NCBI RefSeq assembly: GCF_037038585.1
Contig: NC_092522.1
Span: forward strand, 47,467,661 to 47,531,660
Direction: 5' to 3'
Source: Patagioenas fasciata
Taxonomy: Eukaryota; Chordata; Aves; Columbiformes; Columbidae
Length of the DNA: 64,000 nt
Below are positions 33,721 to 44,924 of this stretch, in pieces. The notes beneath the pieces are model-generated. The model had not been told where the DNA came from. It made no database searches and saw only the letters and a list, made by a program, of their open reading frames with translations. The number at the start of each line of letters is the position of its first letter. Position 1 is the first letter of the stretch. The position numbers and the translations under genes were made by a program.

Positions 33721-36700
33721 GGAGAGCCATGGGCTTGTGGAAGAGATGCTAGTTTTCGCTGGCGGGTACCCACCTGCGCGCGCCGTGTGCAAACCGCCCT
33801 GGAAATGTTTGTTGTGACGGACTCTGTCGCTAAATCAAGCCGGTAATAAAAACAAGAAAGAAGAACTGGCTTACCCCAGTGGAAGAAAAAATTACCTGTA
33901 ATAAGAGTAATAAAATAATGCCAGAAATGTGGGGGCCGGCTGGGTACACTGGTGCCTGTAGTGCTGGTAAAAAAACATTCGGGGAGCAAACTCCGCTCCA
34001 CTGTTTTATTTGGGACTGGGTGGCAGTCCGTCCCTGTAGCCAAGGGACTGACAGTCTTCCACACCGGCCACCTGGAAACACAGAGCTGTTTTGCAGTTTC
34101 AAAGCTATGGTGTGTGTTTCCATACTACGACGCTGCGGTTTTGGGAGGGGGGACGTATTGGCAGCTGGGACAAGCCTGAGCCCCTGCGAGGTCCCGGGCT
34201 GGTGGCAAAGGCCAGGAGCTTGCTGACAGCTGGGGCGCCTGCTGCGGCATGAGGAGTGAGTGTAGCTGCCGACCCGCCTTGTGCTGGGTTTGTTCCTCAG
34301 CACACAATAACGATTCTGGCTGGTGGTGTGTTCTACCTGCAGGTGGCTCACTTCTCTCGATACAGGGAAAGGTGTTTTAAGAGAAGGCCAAGGATTTGCA
34401 GTTAGTAGAGCCCCTTGTAAACCAGCCAGATCTGGAGGCAATTTGGTTTGCTGAAATACCTAACCAGCCCCTTAGGAGGGATACTTTTTTTGGAGCAAAG
34501 TGAATGCGACTGCTTGCTAGACTATAAGTAAGAGGTAGAAATGCAGAAATTTAATTTTTACTAGAACAGGGGGTTTAAGGTAAGTCACTACAAATGCAGA
34601 ATTTCAATTATGTTTTCCTGTTGAAAATAATGTAAATTTATATTGCAGCCTACTTGTGACCCTTTTGTGCTCAAGCTTTTGCAAAACAAGCTTTTACAAG
34701 CATTAATATTGACAGGAAAATTAATGTTAACTCTTAAGAGTGAAACATGATAATAGGAAATGTCAGTTCTGCTTTAAATTCCAAAATTAACGGTGCATGT
34801 AATGTTGTTTAGTTACTGTGTTCACAAAACAGAGGGGATAATGTGATTGTATGTAATTAATCACAAGGTCCAAATTGCACATCTGGGATATTTGTGATAA
34901 ATAGTTAATTCTTTAATGACCTGTGGCCCAAGAAATACTCACTGGAGACAGTTGCAAATAACTGTGTAATGGACATTATGGAAATATAGTGATCTGGTTT
35001 TTAAAAGTGCATGAATAGAAAAAGGGACAGATTTGTCTAATACATTTTTAATGGCAATATTTCCATTTGGTTAAACAGCTGTTGTAAGGAGGTGGATATT
35101 TTCATTGTTTGTTAGTCAATTCTAAGTACCTATCTTTAGTCTTTTACTTTCGGGAAATGTGCCCAATAAATGGGATATTTATAATAGCCAGGCAGAGGTA
35201 AGTGTTCTAGAAAGATGGGACGCTGAAAAAATTCCAGATTTGTTACGTGTGCTGGTTGCCACAGTTGAAACCTTTGAATTATGTTTCCATTTAGCAGTTA
35301 GCAAGACAAGATGATAAAGAAATCGATGGCTGTCTCCCACTGAAACTCTTGCCAGCAATGCGTTAGATTGTTTATACAGTGGTTCAGCTTTCAGACTCCT
35401 TTATGCCTCTCAGATTCTTCTATTGCTAATTGCGATACAGCATTGTGTGTGCTTTGCCTTCTGGTTAACATCTAACAGATCTCTCCTCACCTACAGCCTT
35501 AATTACCCCATATATAATTGAAATTTGCCAAGCAGATTCTGGTTTGGCAACTATAATGATTGCTCCTTTTCACTTTAGAAGCAATTGGGATGTTACAGGT
35601 GTCCCTAGGAGAAATAAAACAAGCACTCCATGATGCACTATAGCTGTGTTCAGCTTTGTGCTTATACCAGGAGGTCAACTAATTTGTTTTTCTTGCATTG
35701 AAATATTCTGATATATGATCCTTACCTGTAAAAGAATTTTACAAAACTGAATTTAAAATCAAGTTCTTTAAGCAATATAGCCCTAGGTCCAATTATTTAT
35801 TTTGCTGGAACTAATAACAGAATCTTACCTGAGGTAGCCCAGAACATTCTCTTCTGTTGTTGAGCACCAAGTGTGGTTATTTTAACAAGGATTTAAAAAA
35901 TACGTAGTGCGAGAGAACCATGTATTAAGATTTTCTCTTTCTTGCTTCTCAGATGTGTAGTAAGGATGTAACTCTGACTCCTTTGGTCTTACAGTGTTCC
36001 TTGCTATGCCTGGTGAAAGAAAATAATTAAACAAAAAAACCCAGAACAGTCACAATGATTAATTGTGCCTGGTTTCATTATTAAAGAAGGAATAAATTAA
36101 GCAAAAAAGCCATGAACTACAAACAGTAATCACCTCTTTCTTCTCCTCTTTGAAAATGTTTTAACAGAGAATACTTAAATGGTTGAACATCAAGCATCTC
36201 TCTTGAGATCCTGTGTGACCAAATTTCAGATTCTACTTTCATCCTTTTACTGACTGAAGACCCTCATGGGTTACTCTTGGCACTAGTGTCCACTTTGAAG
36301 ATAAAGTCTGCAAAGGCTGGTGTAGAAACAGTCTTTGTTCTGGAGGGGAGGCATTTATACATCTTTATTGTTTAAAGTCTTCCTTACATTGATTTCTGAG
36401 GTTAGTTTTGCAGCTTATTAGGGTTCAGTGAGACTTAAGTTCTCTTTCAAATAGGTCCTTCTTTAACAGAGCAGGTAACTTCTATCTTCAAAATAGCTTT
36501 TCAAAAATCTTTTAAAAACTAAATAGCCTTTTCTTCAGAGAAGACTACTGATTTTTTGAGCAATAATTTTCTGAGCTTTGTAAGAGGATTGCTGAAGAAC
36601 TGGCAGACAGGTAGTGAATTCCTTAGTTAATTAGTTCATTATTTAGTAACCATTGATAGAACTAAATGATCTGTGTTTATAAAGAAAACATCTTTCACTT

Positions 36701-38439
36701 TATATAGCCTTGCATTTAATATGAAACGTTTGTAAATAAAGGTCTGAAAGAGGCATATTAGATTCTGAAAGTTTAAGAAATGTGTACTGTACTTTCTGTG
36801 GCCTTATGCAAAGCCATCTTTATTATTTCATAAAGACTTCATGTTGAGTTTTATTTTTGTGAATTTCCTTTTAACAATAACCTGCTTAAACCTCTTTGGA
36901 TGAGTTAGCAAAAAATTAGGTCTTTGAATGAATGAAGAAGGAGGAGTGTATGAGCAGAAAGAAAACTATTGCTTTTGTTTGGTGGCCTTAGCAAATCAGT
37001 TTTCTGAATCCCTAAGAAAATGTGCATTATCACGTTATTTTTCAACTAAATGTGTGTTGAGACTCTCACTTTGATTTCCTCCTAATGTCGTGTTGGCTGG
37101 GTGTCGTCATGATGAGGATCCCTGCACTAGGGAGTGCCAGTGTGGCATGAACATAGAGAATTAAGCACATGGCTTGGGAGACTGAGGGACAGACAGACGT
37201 GGAGGCTGCCACAGCTTTCTGCAGTAGATCTGCATGGGTGGGAGGGCTGGGTGTGTGGGTCCGTCAGGTAGCGCTGGAGGGGATTTGACTAGGAAGGACT
37301 AAACCATCTGTCCAGGCTGGTATGGAGGTAGAAGGAGGAAGAACAGAGAGAAGAGTGATTTTCACCTTCTCCAGACCTGTGTTTACTGATCTGAAGCCTG
37401 CTGAGAAAAGGCTTGCTTCTCTTTGTGACCTGTCATGGACATCAGTGGTGTGCTCTGTGGAACACAGTCTGAAAATCACAAGGCTACCTAGAGAAGTGGC
37501 GATTATGATGAAGAACAAAGCAACAGCTGGAGATTTAAGATTCTTTTAAGGTGATGGAGTAATTTACATTAATTATAGGCACTTGTTTTTTAATGCAAAT
37601 ATTCCATATTTGTTCAGTTGATAGGAAGGAATTAAGAAGAAAAAATTAGTATTTTGGGAAAAGCAGGCGATAGTAAGGTGGGAAGACTGACTAATTCTTA
37701 CTCTTCTGTTGGGTCCTGATTAGCAATTCTTCGAGTCCGCCAAGGATGAGACAAGCTTGCTTTGCAGCAATTTTGATGCTCAGCTTTTTGCAAGTAAGCT
37801 AGATGAGAAACTTGTTCTGTAAGCAGTCTTCAATTTTCAAAGCTATGTAAATGGCAGAAGAAAGCTCATCTTTTGAGTTTCATTTGGATGTCTTCAAATT
37901 TCTGTGGCATGTTATGTACTAAAAGCAAAGAAGTGGTTCGTAGTTCTCTCTGAGACTGAAACACATCCTAAAATCCCTTATAAGAAATCCATCTGCATGC
38001 TTGCATTCGGGTATTGTATTTAATTATCAGCTACACCAATTACCTTGTGTTCACTATAAATACTGTCTGTGAAGCATAGGTGTGCTGTACCAGATGGAAT
38101 TGCTTACTCGTTCCCAAAGGCAGCATCGTTCTCAAACATGTTAGTTGTTCCCAAGATCAGTGTCCGTTTTCTTAGCAGCCAGGCTAGCAAGCAACATGCC
38201 TTTACAGAATCCAGAATTGCACAGTGAAAGACAGACGTTTTTGTTTACAGCTCAGGAAAACATTTAAAATGTATAATTTGCCAAAATCACAATAGGAGTA
38301 TTACATAACTTACTCTGCATTAAAGACAAAGGAGAAGTCTTAGTCTCTCAGTAGTCTTGTGCTTTCGTGTTAATAGGAGTCTGAAGGATGGATGACTTTG
38401 CACACACTCGGCCCTTTGAGAGAATAGGAAGCACTACAC
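33721..38439. other. Intergenic region between COA6 and the repeats
   Basis: Unique, mostly AT-rich sequence without a recognisable gene. The part from 34,440 to 36,900 is rich in TAATTA-like and ATCGAT words and shows no transposon signature, so conserved noncoding DNA is possible. Confidence 0.5.
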
Positions 38440-38990
38440 TTAGATTTCAGAAGACCTTCTGATGAGGCATCTTAGCAAAGAAATTAAGCTACTGTGGATC
38501 AAAAGGAAGGTTTTCTTGTGGAGTAATAACTGGTTAGTGAGGCAGGAAGCAGAGAGCAGGAATAATTTACTGCTGTTCCAAAGGAGAGAGCTTACCAAAG
38601 GAGATGTGCTGGGGTCAGTCTTCTTGTATGTACTCATAAATTATTGGTTAAAAAAATAAGGGCAACCCTCCCCCTCCTGTTTTTTTAATGATTCAGGAGA
38701 GTGAAGATTCAAACTGTCTTGTCACTGTCATGTGGCCAGGCAGCAAAATAGCTGGTGGCATTCAGCATTAATAGACACAAGGTAGTGGACATGGTGGAAA
38801 AGTGTACAGTACATAGTGAGGGACTTTAAATTAACTGTTGTTGCTCATCAGGAAGATTCTCAGTTTATGGTGGATAACTGTGTTAAAGCACATCTACTTT
38901 AGTTCTCTTCATTTGGATGAAAGATGCTCTGTGGGTTGATTGCTGTTGTTGCAAATCAATGCACTGATGGCTGTCTGGAGAGGTTAGGTG
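38440..38990 (+). mobile_element. Decayed ancient CR1-type LINE fragment
   Basis: Diverged words of the older amniote CR1 reverse-transcriptase region appear in order on the plus strand: a block like GGATCAAAAGGAAGGT, then TAACTGGTTAGTGAGGCAGG, then GGCAGCAAAATAGCTGG with the following CATTCAGCATTAAT. All frames are broken by stops and indels. The right edge is not clear and may extend to about 39,250. Confidence 0.65.
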
Positions 38991-39440
38991 GACTGAATCT
39001 AGAACTAGAGCGAAACCTGGAGATGAAGAGCTGCAAAACTCTTTTGAGTCTTCTGAGTAGAGCAGTAGGATTAGAGAAATGTCTCTAGATCATTGTAGAG
39101 AAATTACATATAACAGGTTTTTAAATACACTGCTGATTGGAGCTCCACAACCTCCCTTGTTTAGGCCTTTTCCAGAACTGTAACTCTCCTTATAAGTTTC
39201 ACTCTTCATTACTGAGAAGTGGTCATGCCGTAGTGTATCAGTGATGTACGTGGAGAAATACTGATCACCATCTTCTTTAGAATGATCTTGTGCATATATA
39301 AAGATCCCTCTAAAAGAGTTTCGGGTAGAAGATTGAAATATGAGGATTATTACTTTCAGACATGTTAGTTTGAGCTGCTGGTCCTGTCCTTAGGAATGTG
39401 GTTTCATCTTAAAATAAGATTTTTAGGCTGCAGGTGGGCA

Positions 39441-39446
39441 TTTGAC
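39441..39446. repeat. Target-site duplication, left copy
   Basis: TTTGAC, identical to 39,978-39,983, borders the solo LTR. Confidence 0.85.
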
Positions 39447-39977
39447 TGTTGGAAAGTAAAATGTAGGAAAGCAAGATGTGCGGTTCCAGCCACCTGGATG
39501 ATAAAGGAAGATCAATACCAACATGACCATTTGGACGGTCGAAGACATAATACTAACATAGTAATATATAAAGGGCCTTGGACAGATTACTTTGAAGTGC
39601 GTTTCTCGTAATTGTAAAAAGTTACAGCCCAGACTCGTGAAAATGGTATCTCAGGCCGGACAACCGCCCCCAAGTGCATGGGATGTGTGAGTGTCCTGGG
39701 CCGGGTCTGTGAATGAGTGGTAAAACCAGTGAGACAAACATCATATGAGTTCACTGTGTTCTTAATAACAATTAGTGGAAAAGCACCTTTTTGTAAACAT
39801 CTTAGTCCAGGCCTGTACCTGTAAATCCTATAAATTGTCAACGGTGAATAAAGAAAGCAGCCTAGGCCTAGGTCAGCTCTCTGCTTGGCCAGGCTCTACG
39901 CTCCTTCCTGAACAAGATCTCTGCCTCTGTGTGAATTCCTGTCTGTGTCCTGGTGTGCGTCGTTCCTAATCGCCGCA
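39447..39977 (+). mobile_element. Solo LTR of an endogenous retrovirus
   Basis: The 531-bp block starts TGTTGG and ends CCGCA (TG...CA) and is flanked by a perfect 6-bp repeat TTTGAC at 39,441-39,446 and 39,978-39,983. A TATAAA at 39,829-39,834 and an AATAAA at 39,847-39,852 fit promoter and poly(A) signals in U3 and R, which sets the plus orientation. A 6-bp duplication points to a class II (ERVK or alpharetrovirus-like) element. No internal viral genes lie next to it, so this is a recombination remnant. Confidence 0.85.
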
Positions 39978-39983
39978 TTTGAC
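39978..39983. repeat. Target-site duplication, right copy
   Basis: TTTGAC, identical to the left copy, directly follows the terminal CA of the LTR. Confidence 0.85.
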
Positions 39984-42900
39984 TTCCTTTTTGCTTTCAC
40001 AGGCTCTTTCAGCTCCTTTTTTAATCTCCCTTTTTAATGTTTAAATCTTTTCGATAAGGTGCAGGTTATTATGGAAATGCCCAAGAACATGCCAGCTAAA
40101 GAAGAAAATCTAAATACTTCTCTTTTAATAATGATAAGCTAATTAAACTCTTCCATCAAAATCCATTACTGCTGGCAGTTTCTGCAAAGACAGCTTGCAT
40201 GAGAACTGGACTTGTGAATGCAGCTTCTGAGCCTTGGCCTTTGCCAAGTTGTAGCTCAGCTTTGGAGGCCTTGCAGGACTCCTTCCTACCTGTACTGCAA
40301 ATCAGGGACATGGAGCCCAACTCCTCATAGCACAGCACGTCCACAGATGCCATTTCTTCAGACTGGAGTTGTAGCAAGAGAGAGGTGGGCATTTTCCCCT
40401 GGAAAGTCTTTCCCAAAAGGCATTTCTGTGCTGATCTCATCAGCAGCTCTCCTGTGCTACTGCTGCACACCAGCTGCATTGCTTCTGGCTTCTGTTATTT
40501 CCCCGTTTGTAGAAGAAACCCCCAGCCTGTTTTCGGAGTCCACGTAGCTAGTGTGTGTCTGGAGCTATTCCCAGGGCTTCTGAAGTGCTGGAGACTCGTG
40601 ACATCCTTTTCAGAGAAGAGATGTATCACATGTGTTTCTGTTGTGCAGACTTGTGAGTTTATTTGGAATATGACCCAGAGCTACACAAGTCAATTAAGAC
40701 GACTTTATTCATTGCATGGAGAAACCTTCACATTCCAGTGGGTTTTCAGGCCTGCAGATACAGTGGCAGAAAGGTTTCTGACCACAAATGCTGTCCACCT
40801 GGTGATGTTACCTTCCCTATAGGTTGAAGATACTGCCTGTATTAACCTGGACCAACTCAATATTGCACGACCTTTGTTCCAGAGCACTCTGGAGAGCTGA
40901 GGGTGAGTGTTGTGTCCTCAAGCTTACAGGAGAGTTAATTCAGCTCCAGAAACTGGTGATCTATGGGTCCCATTAGTTTACTCTCAACCCTCAAAACAGT
41001 AAAGCTACATGTTGGTTTAAGGGTCTTCTGTTCATCTGTTGAGTATTGTGGTTGGATTTCTGCCTTTCCCAGCTATTTTCTGAAGACTGCTGATATTAAT
41101 ACACCCATCCTAGACATAAGAACAGGAGAAACATTTTAAAATAAGCCCAGCTCTGACTCATGTGCTGATGAAAGGCTCATGCAGTCACTGTGGAGAGCTG
41201 CAATAAAAAAAAAAAATATATGATAAAGGTAGCAGCAGGAGACCAAGAAGAAAGATGTGCAAGGGAGGGGGAGATCTGCCGTTCCTTGGATTCCTCACTG
41301 CTGTATTGTGCAGCAGCAAAATCTGGCAGCTGCAATGGGGTCTGGTGGTGCTATTTATTTTCCTGAGGTTTTTTTCAACTTGCTGTTTCAACAAGCCCAC
41401 TGGATCCTTACTGGTTTCCCCCTTTGCTGGATGAGCCAAGAGGAGCTGGAGGGCTAAGCTGGGGCAGAAAGCTGAGGATCCGGATCATCCCTTGAACAAG
41501 GGTGGATGCTGGTGGCTGGCAGTGCTCCGCGAGGGCAGGAGCCAGGCAGTGATGATGCAGGAGACCAGCTTCAAAGACACCTGCAGGGAGCTGCACTTCT
41601 GCCTCAGGAGAAGGTTTGAGGTGACCAAGGGTGGGCTAAAAGTGCTGGTTCCAGGCTTGTGTTGCTGTCTTCTGCAAAGCAGTTATGGCCGTGCAGAACT
41701 GTGTGGGGTCCATCCAGGCCAGCAGCAGGGCTGATGTGCAGAGTGCTGCAGAGGTTGCACACGGTGCTTTGCCACCACTCAGCCCTCACTTCCAGTTCTG
41801 GGAGTCCTTTAACAGTCCAAGATCAGGAGGGTTCAATCTTACCTTCACCTGAAGGTTATATCTAATGTCTTCTCAGAACGGTTTGCTCTCTGCCTTGTCC
41901 TTCTGGTGGGAGGCAATGACTCCAGTTCTATTCAGTCCTCAGTGTCAGATGCGTGAAGCTTGGGCACTTACAGATTCACACACGTCCCTGTATAGACATG
42001 CTGCTTTCTTGACATTCTCCTGGTCACATCTTGGGCTTCACTGTCTGGAAGGTTTTGCTAAGCAGCTGCTTGCTGTCAAGTCAGGTGTTTATATGTAAGG
42101 CAAGGTGTTGCCTGAAGAAATATAGGTCACTTCATCTGATGGATTCATCTATGTGTAGTTTAGAATTGCTTAAAGTGGGTATATCTAGTTTACTCAGCTC
42201 CTGCTTAGGAGAAAGACTGTAATAAAGTGCTGTTTGAAATCCCAGCCCTTGTCTGTCTTTAGCCTGTTCTTGGGAAGGATGAGCCAACAGAAGCAATGAC
42301 AGTTGCATCGGGTAAATCACAGAACTTTCCTGATGCTGCTATCCATTCTAGTGCATAAATTCTCATCTCTCCCCAGTTCGTACTGGATGTTAAAAAATCT
42401 ACTGCTATTTTAGTAATAAACACACATTATTTACAGTTTTAAAGTGGCATTTAGAGCCTTCAGGATACCTACCAGACTGCATCAAACACAGTAAAATGGA
42501 GTGCAGAGATGACAGAGGATGCCACTTATTTGGACTATGGAAAATGGAATGACTGTTTGTGCTTTCTTCTCTGGCCTTGCCTGAGACAGGGGGCTTGAGG
42601 AGGGGTGTGGGGTACTTTGAGGATGCCTGAAGATGAAGTAAACTCTAAGCAGGGAACTTTGAGATCAAGTCTCTTTGTGCGCTTCAAGCCAGTTATTAGA
42701 GTTGTACCTGTGCTCCTGCCCGCCTTACCCTCCCCTGCTTACTAAAGGAATAAATGTAAAAATTCAGGTCTGAAACCCTGAATGGGACAGTGGTTGTGAG
42801 CAGCTTCCAAGAGCCTCAGTTTTTTGCTTGTATGTGCAATCTGTTAGTAGGTCTTTACTGTCTCTTTGGTCATGAAGAGTTACATAGGGAGCAACATACA

Positions 42901-43254
42901 GCCTGGACTAGGGCCTGATTATTAACGTACAAACCTATGTCCCATCCTGGGGACCTGTTAGCGTATGTACTTAAGGCTGCTCACTGATGGTTTCAAGGGA
43001 AGGTCAACTTTTCCTTTAGTCTCCTGCTGGACATGTGTTTCCTGACTGATGCCTAACATCAGTCCTCTGGACACATTTGTCCAAGAAGTCTAGAGTAGAC
43101 TTTGCTGTCAGGAGAGGCTGGCAAGGAGTGCATCAGTTGCAGCCTTGATTGCTTTGATGATCATGTCTCTCCCTTCTGATCGCTTTGGCCAAATACTACC
43201 CACACTTAAACTGGATCAAGGTGCAGTTGAGAGAAGGAAACACATAGCATTGAC
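39984..43254. other. Intergenic region upstream of the SLC35F3 3' end
   Basis: Moderately GC-rich sequence with many short chance ORFs on both strands. I see no splice-consistent gene, RNA gene or named repeat. Confidence 0.5.
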
Positions 43255-44679
43255 TGAGGCTGAATTTAAAATCTTTTATTATTTAGCTTTGCCAAACAGA
43301 TAATGGAATCCGAAGTTGATATGCTGAAATGTTTTGAAGTGGATGCCAGCCCTGCCTGAGACAAAGAGGGCCTCAGTAGCAGCAGGGACCCTTAGGCTAT
43401 GGCAGCAGTTCAAAAGAACACTTTTAATTTTGTATGCAACAATGTAAACTTCAAAAATAGTAAACTATAACCTCCCCCCCCCCTTTTTTTTTACATAGCA
43501 TGTGATCTATCACAGATAGAAATTTAATGGCGAACCAAAATCGCATAAGTAAACATCCTGGTGCTTACAAGTTTCATAAAAAGTGTTACATTTGATGTAA
43601 ATATCTTACATTTTTAACTCTTAACACTCACAATTATGGAGTAAAAGCAACTGGCGATTCACCCCCTTAGTCCGTGCTCTCAGACTGTACATATCAGCAA
43701 CCACGCTCTTGCCAGCCCCTTTGATCATTTTCGGTTGGATTGTCCCACACATCACCAAGACTTCCCTTTCCTCACACTGGTGTTAATCAAGTGCAGCTCC
43801 ACACAGGGGTAAAACCTGTGCAAGTGAGAAAACAGCCAGGTCTGCTGCAGGCAAACTTGCAGTCCCCTGGGCCCCGGTTCCCGCAGAAGCCACAGTGTGT
43901 ACAGGGGCATGTCCTGATGTGGGTGGGAATTTGGGGTCCCTGGGGCTGCAAGCCCTGCCATTGCAAGTGCTTCACAGTGGGACCTGTTTCTGCGTGGATA
44001 AAGACAAGAGTTGTGTAGAAGGCACTGGATTTCTCTTGCATGATTTTAAACGTGGACTACAGTCATGTGCAGAATAAGGAGATTTGGGCTCTAAACTGCT
44101 TTCTCTCTAGTGCTTTAGTGCAAGCATTTTTAGCGCTTGAATTTTCTCCTGGTTGCAGCGCAACATGTGCTCATCTACATAGAGTGATTTCCAAACCTCC
44201 TTGCCTCTATTCTTCCTGTCCCTGAAAAGATTCCCTTTTGGTTCCTTGAAAACTTTCAGAGTACAGCTCTGGTCAAAAATAAACATGTGATGTAGCATAG
44301 CATTTGTTTCTTTTAAATCACAGTGTGCAATGCATCATTCGGTACCTAATGTTCAAAATGTCTGCCCTGCTTTTCATGAAAATCATTCTTTAAAATAACC
44401 TATGCAAATATATTTTGACTATATATATTACATTCATTTAAAAAGAGAAGAGAGGTTCTTGGTTTGCAGGTTTTTTTCAGTGTACTACTTAAGTGAAAGG
44501 TCTGATGTGAAAAAAGTACAAGCAAACTGGACATGCCAAGACTTAATGCCTTAGATGGTGATCATATCAAAACTGTACAGGTTATGTACACCATGTTGGA
44601 CAGGTGTGCTTCTTCCCAAGAAAAGACCTTTGCGTCATCATATATAAGGTTAACCACAAAGTTTAGGTAAAAACAGCGT
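43255..44679 (-). promoter_or_regulatory. SLC35F3: SLC35F3 3' UTR with poly(A) signal
   Basis: Minus-strand AATAAA at 43,280-43,275 suggests cleavage near 43,255-43,265 and a UTR of about 1.4 kb. Read in mRNA sense, the UTR contains an A run followed by a G run (43,492-43,474 region). The extent is inferred, because a nearer signal could be used. Confidence 0.55.
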
Positions 44680-44924
44680 TTAATGAGCAAAGGATGACAT
44701 GGAGGGGCGAGTTCTCCGGCTTTTGTTAGGCAGTCCTGAAGCAATGTCTCCATTCCCTTCGGGGATTTCTTCCTTCTTCCGGACTTTGAGACGCGTGAGG
44801 AGCTTTATTACCCAGACGTCCCATTCCTCTGGCAAGAGCAACAGGAGGAATCCCAGGCCAATAATGATGATGGCAATTACTCGGACACTGTTGAAGACAA
44901 TTTCACTCGTGTAGTGATCAACAA
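44680..44924 (-). CDS. SLC35F3: SLC35F3 last coding exon
   Basis: It joins in phase 1 and reads VVDHYTSEIVFNSVRVIAII, the last membrane helix, LLPEEWDVWVIKLLTRLKVR, and a polar tail ending SMSSFAH. TAA is at 44,682-44,680. The tail after KKEE differs most from human, as expected for a disordered end. Confidence 0.96.

Noticed and set aside
33444-34064. Open frame of 206 codons on the minus strand upstream of COA6
   Set aside because: It runs through the CpG island into unique DNA, has no recognisable domain, and is explained by few stop codons in GC-rich sequence.
33830-34441. Open frame of 203 codons on the minus strand
   Set aside because: The sequence is low in domain-like character and overlaps another chance frame. 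No splice or homology support was seen.
37264-37549. Paired frames on both strands in the intergenic region
   Set aside because: No similarity, no splice context and no conservation evidence. Probably chance.
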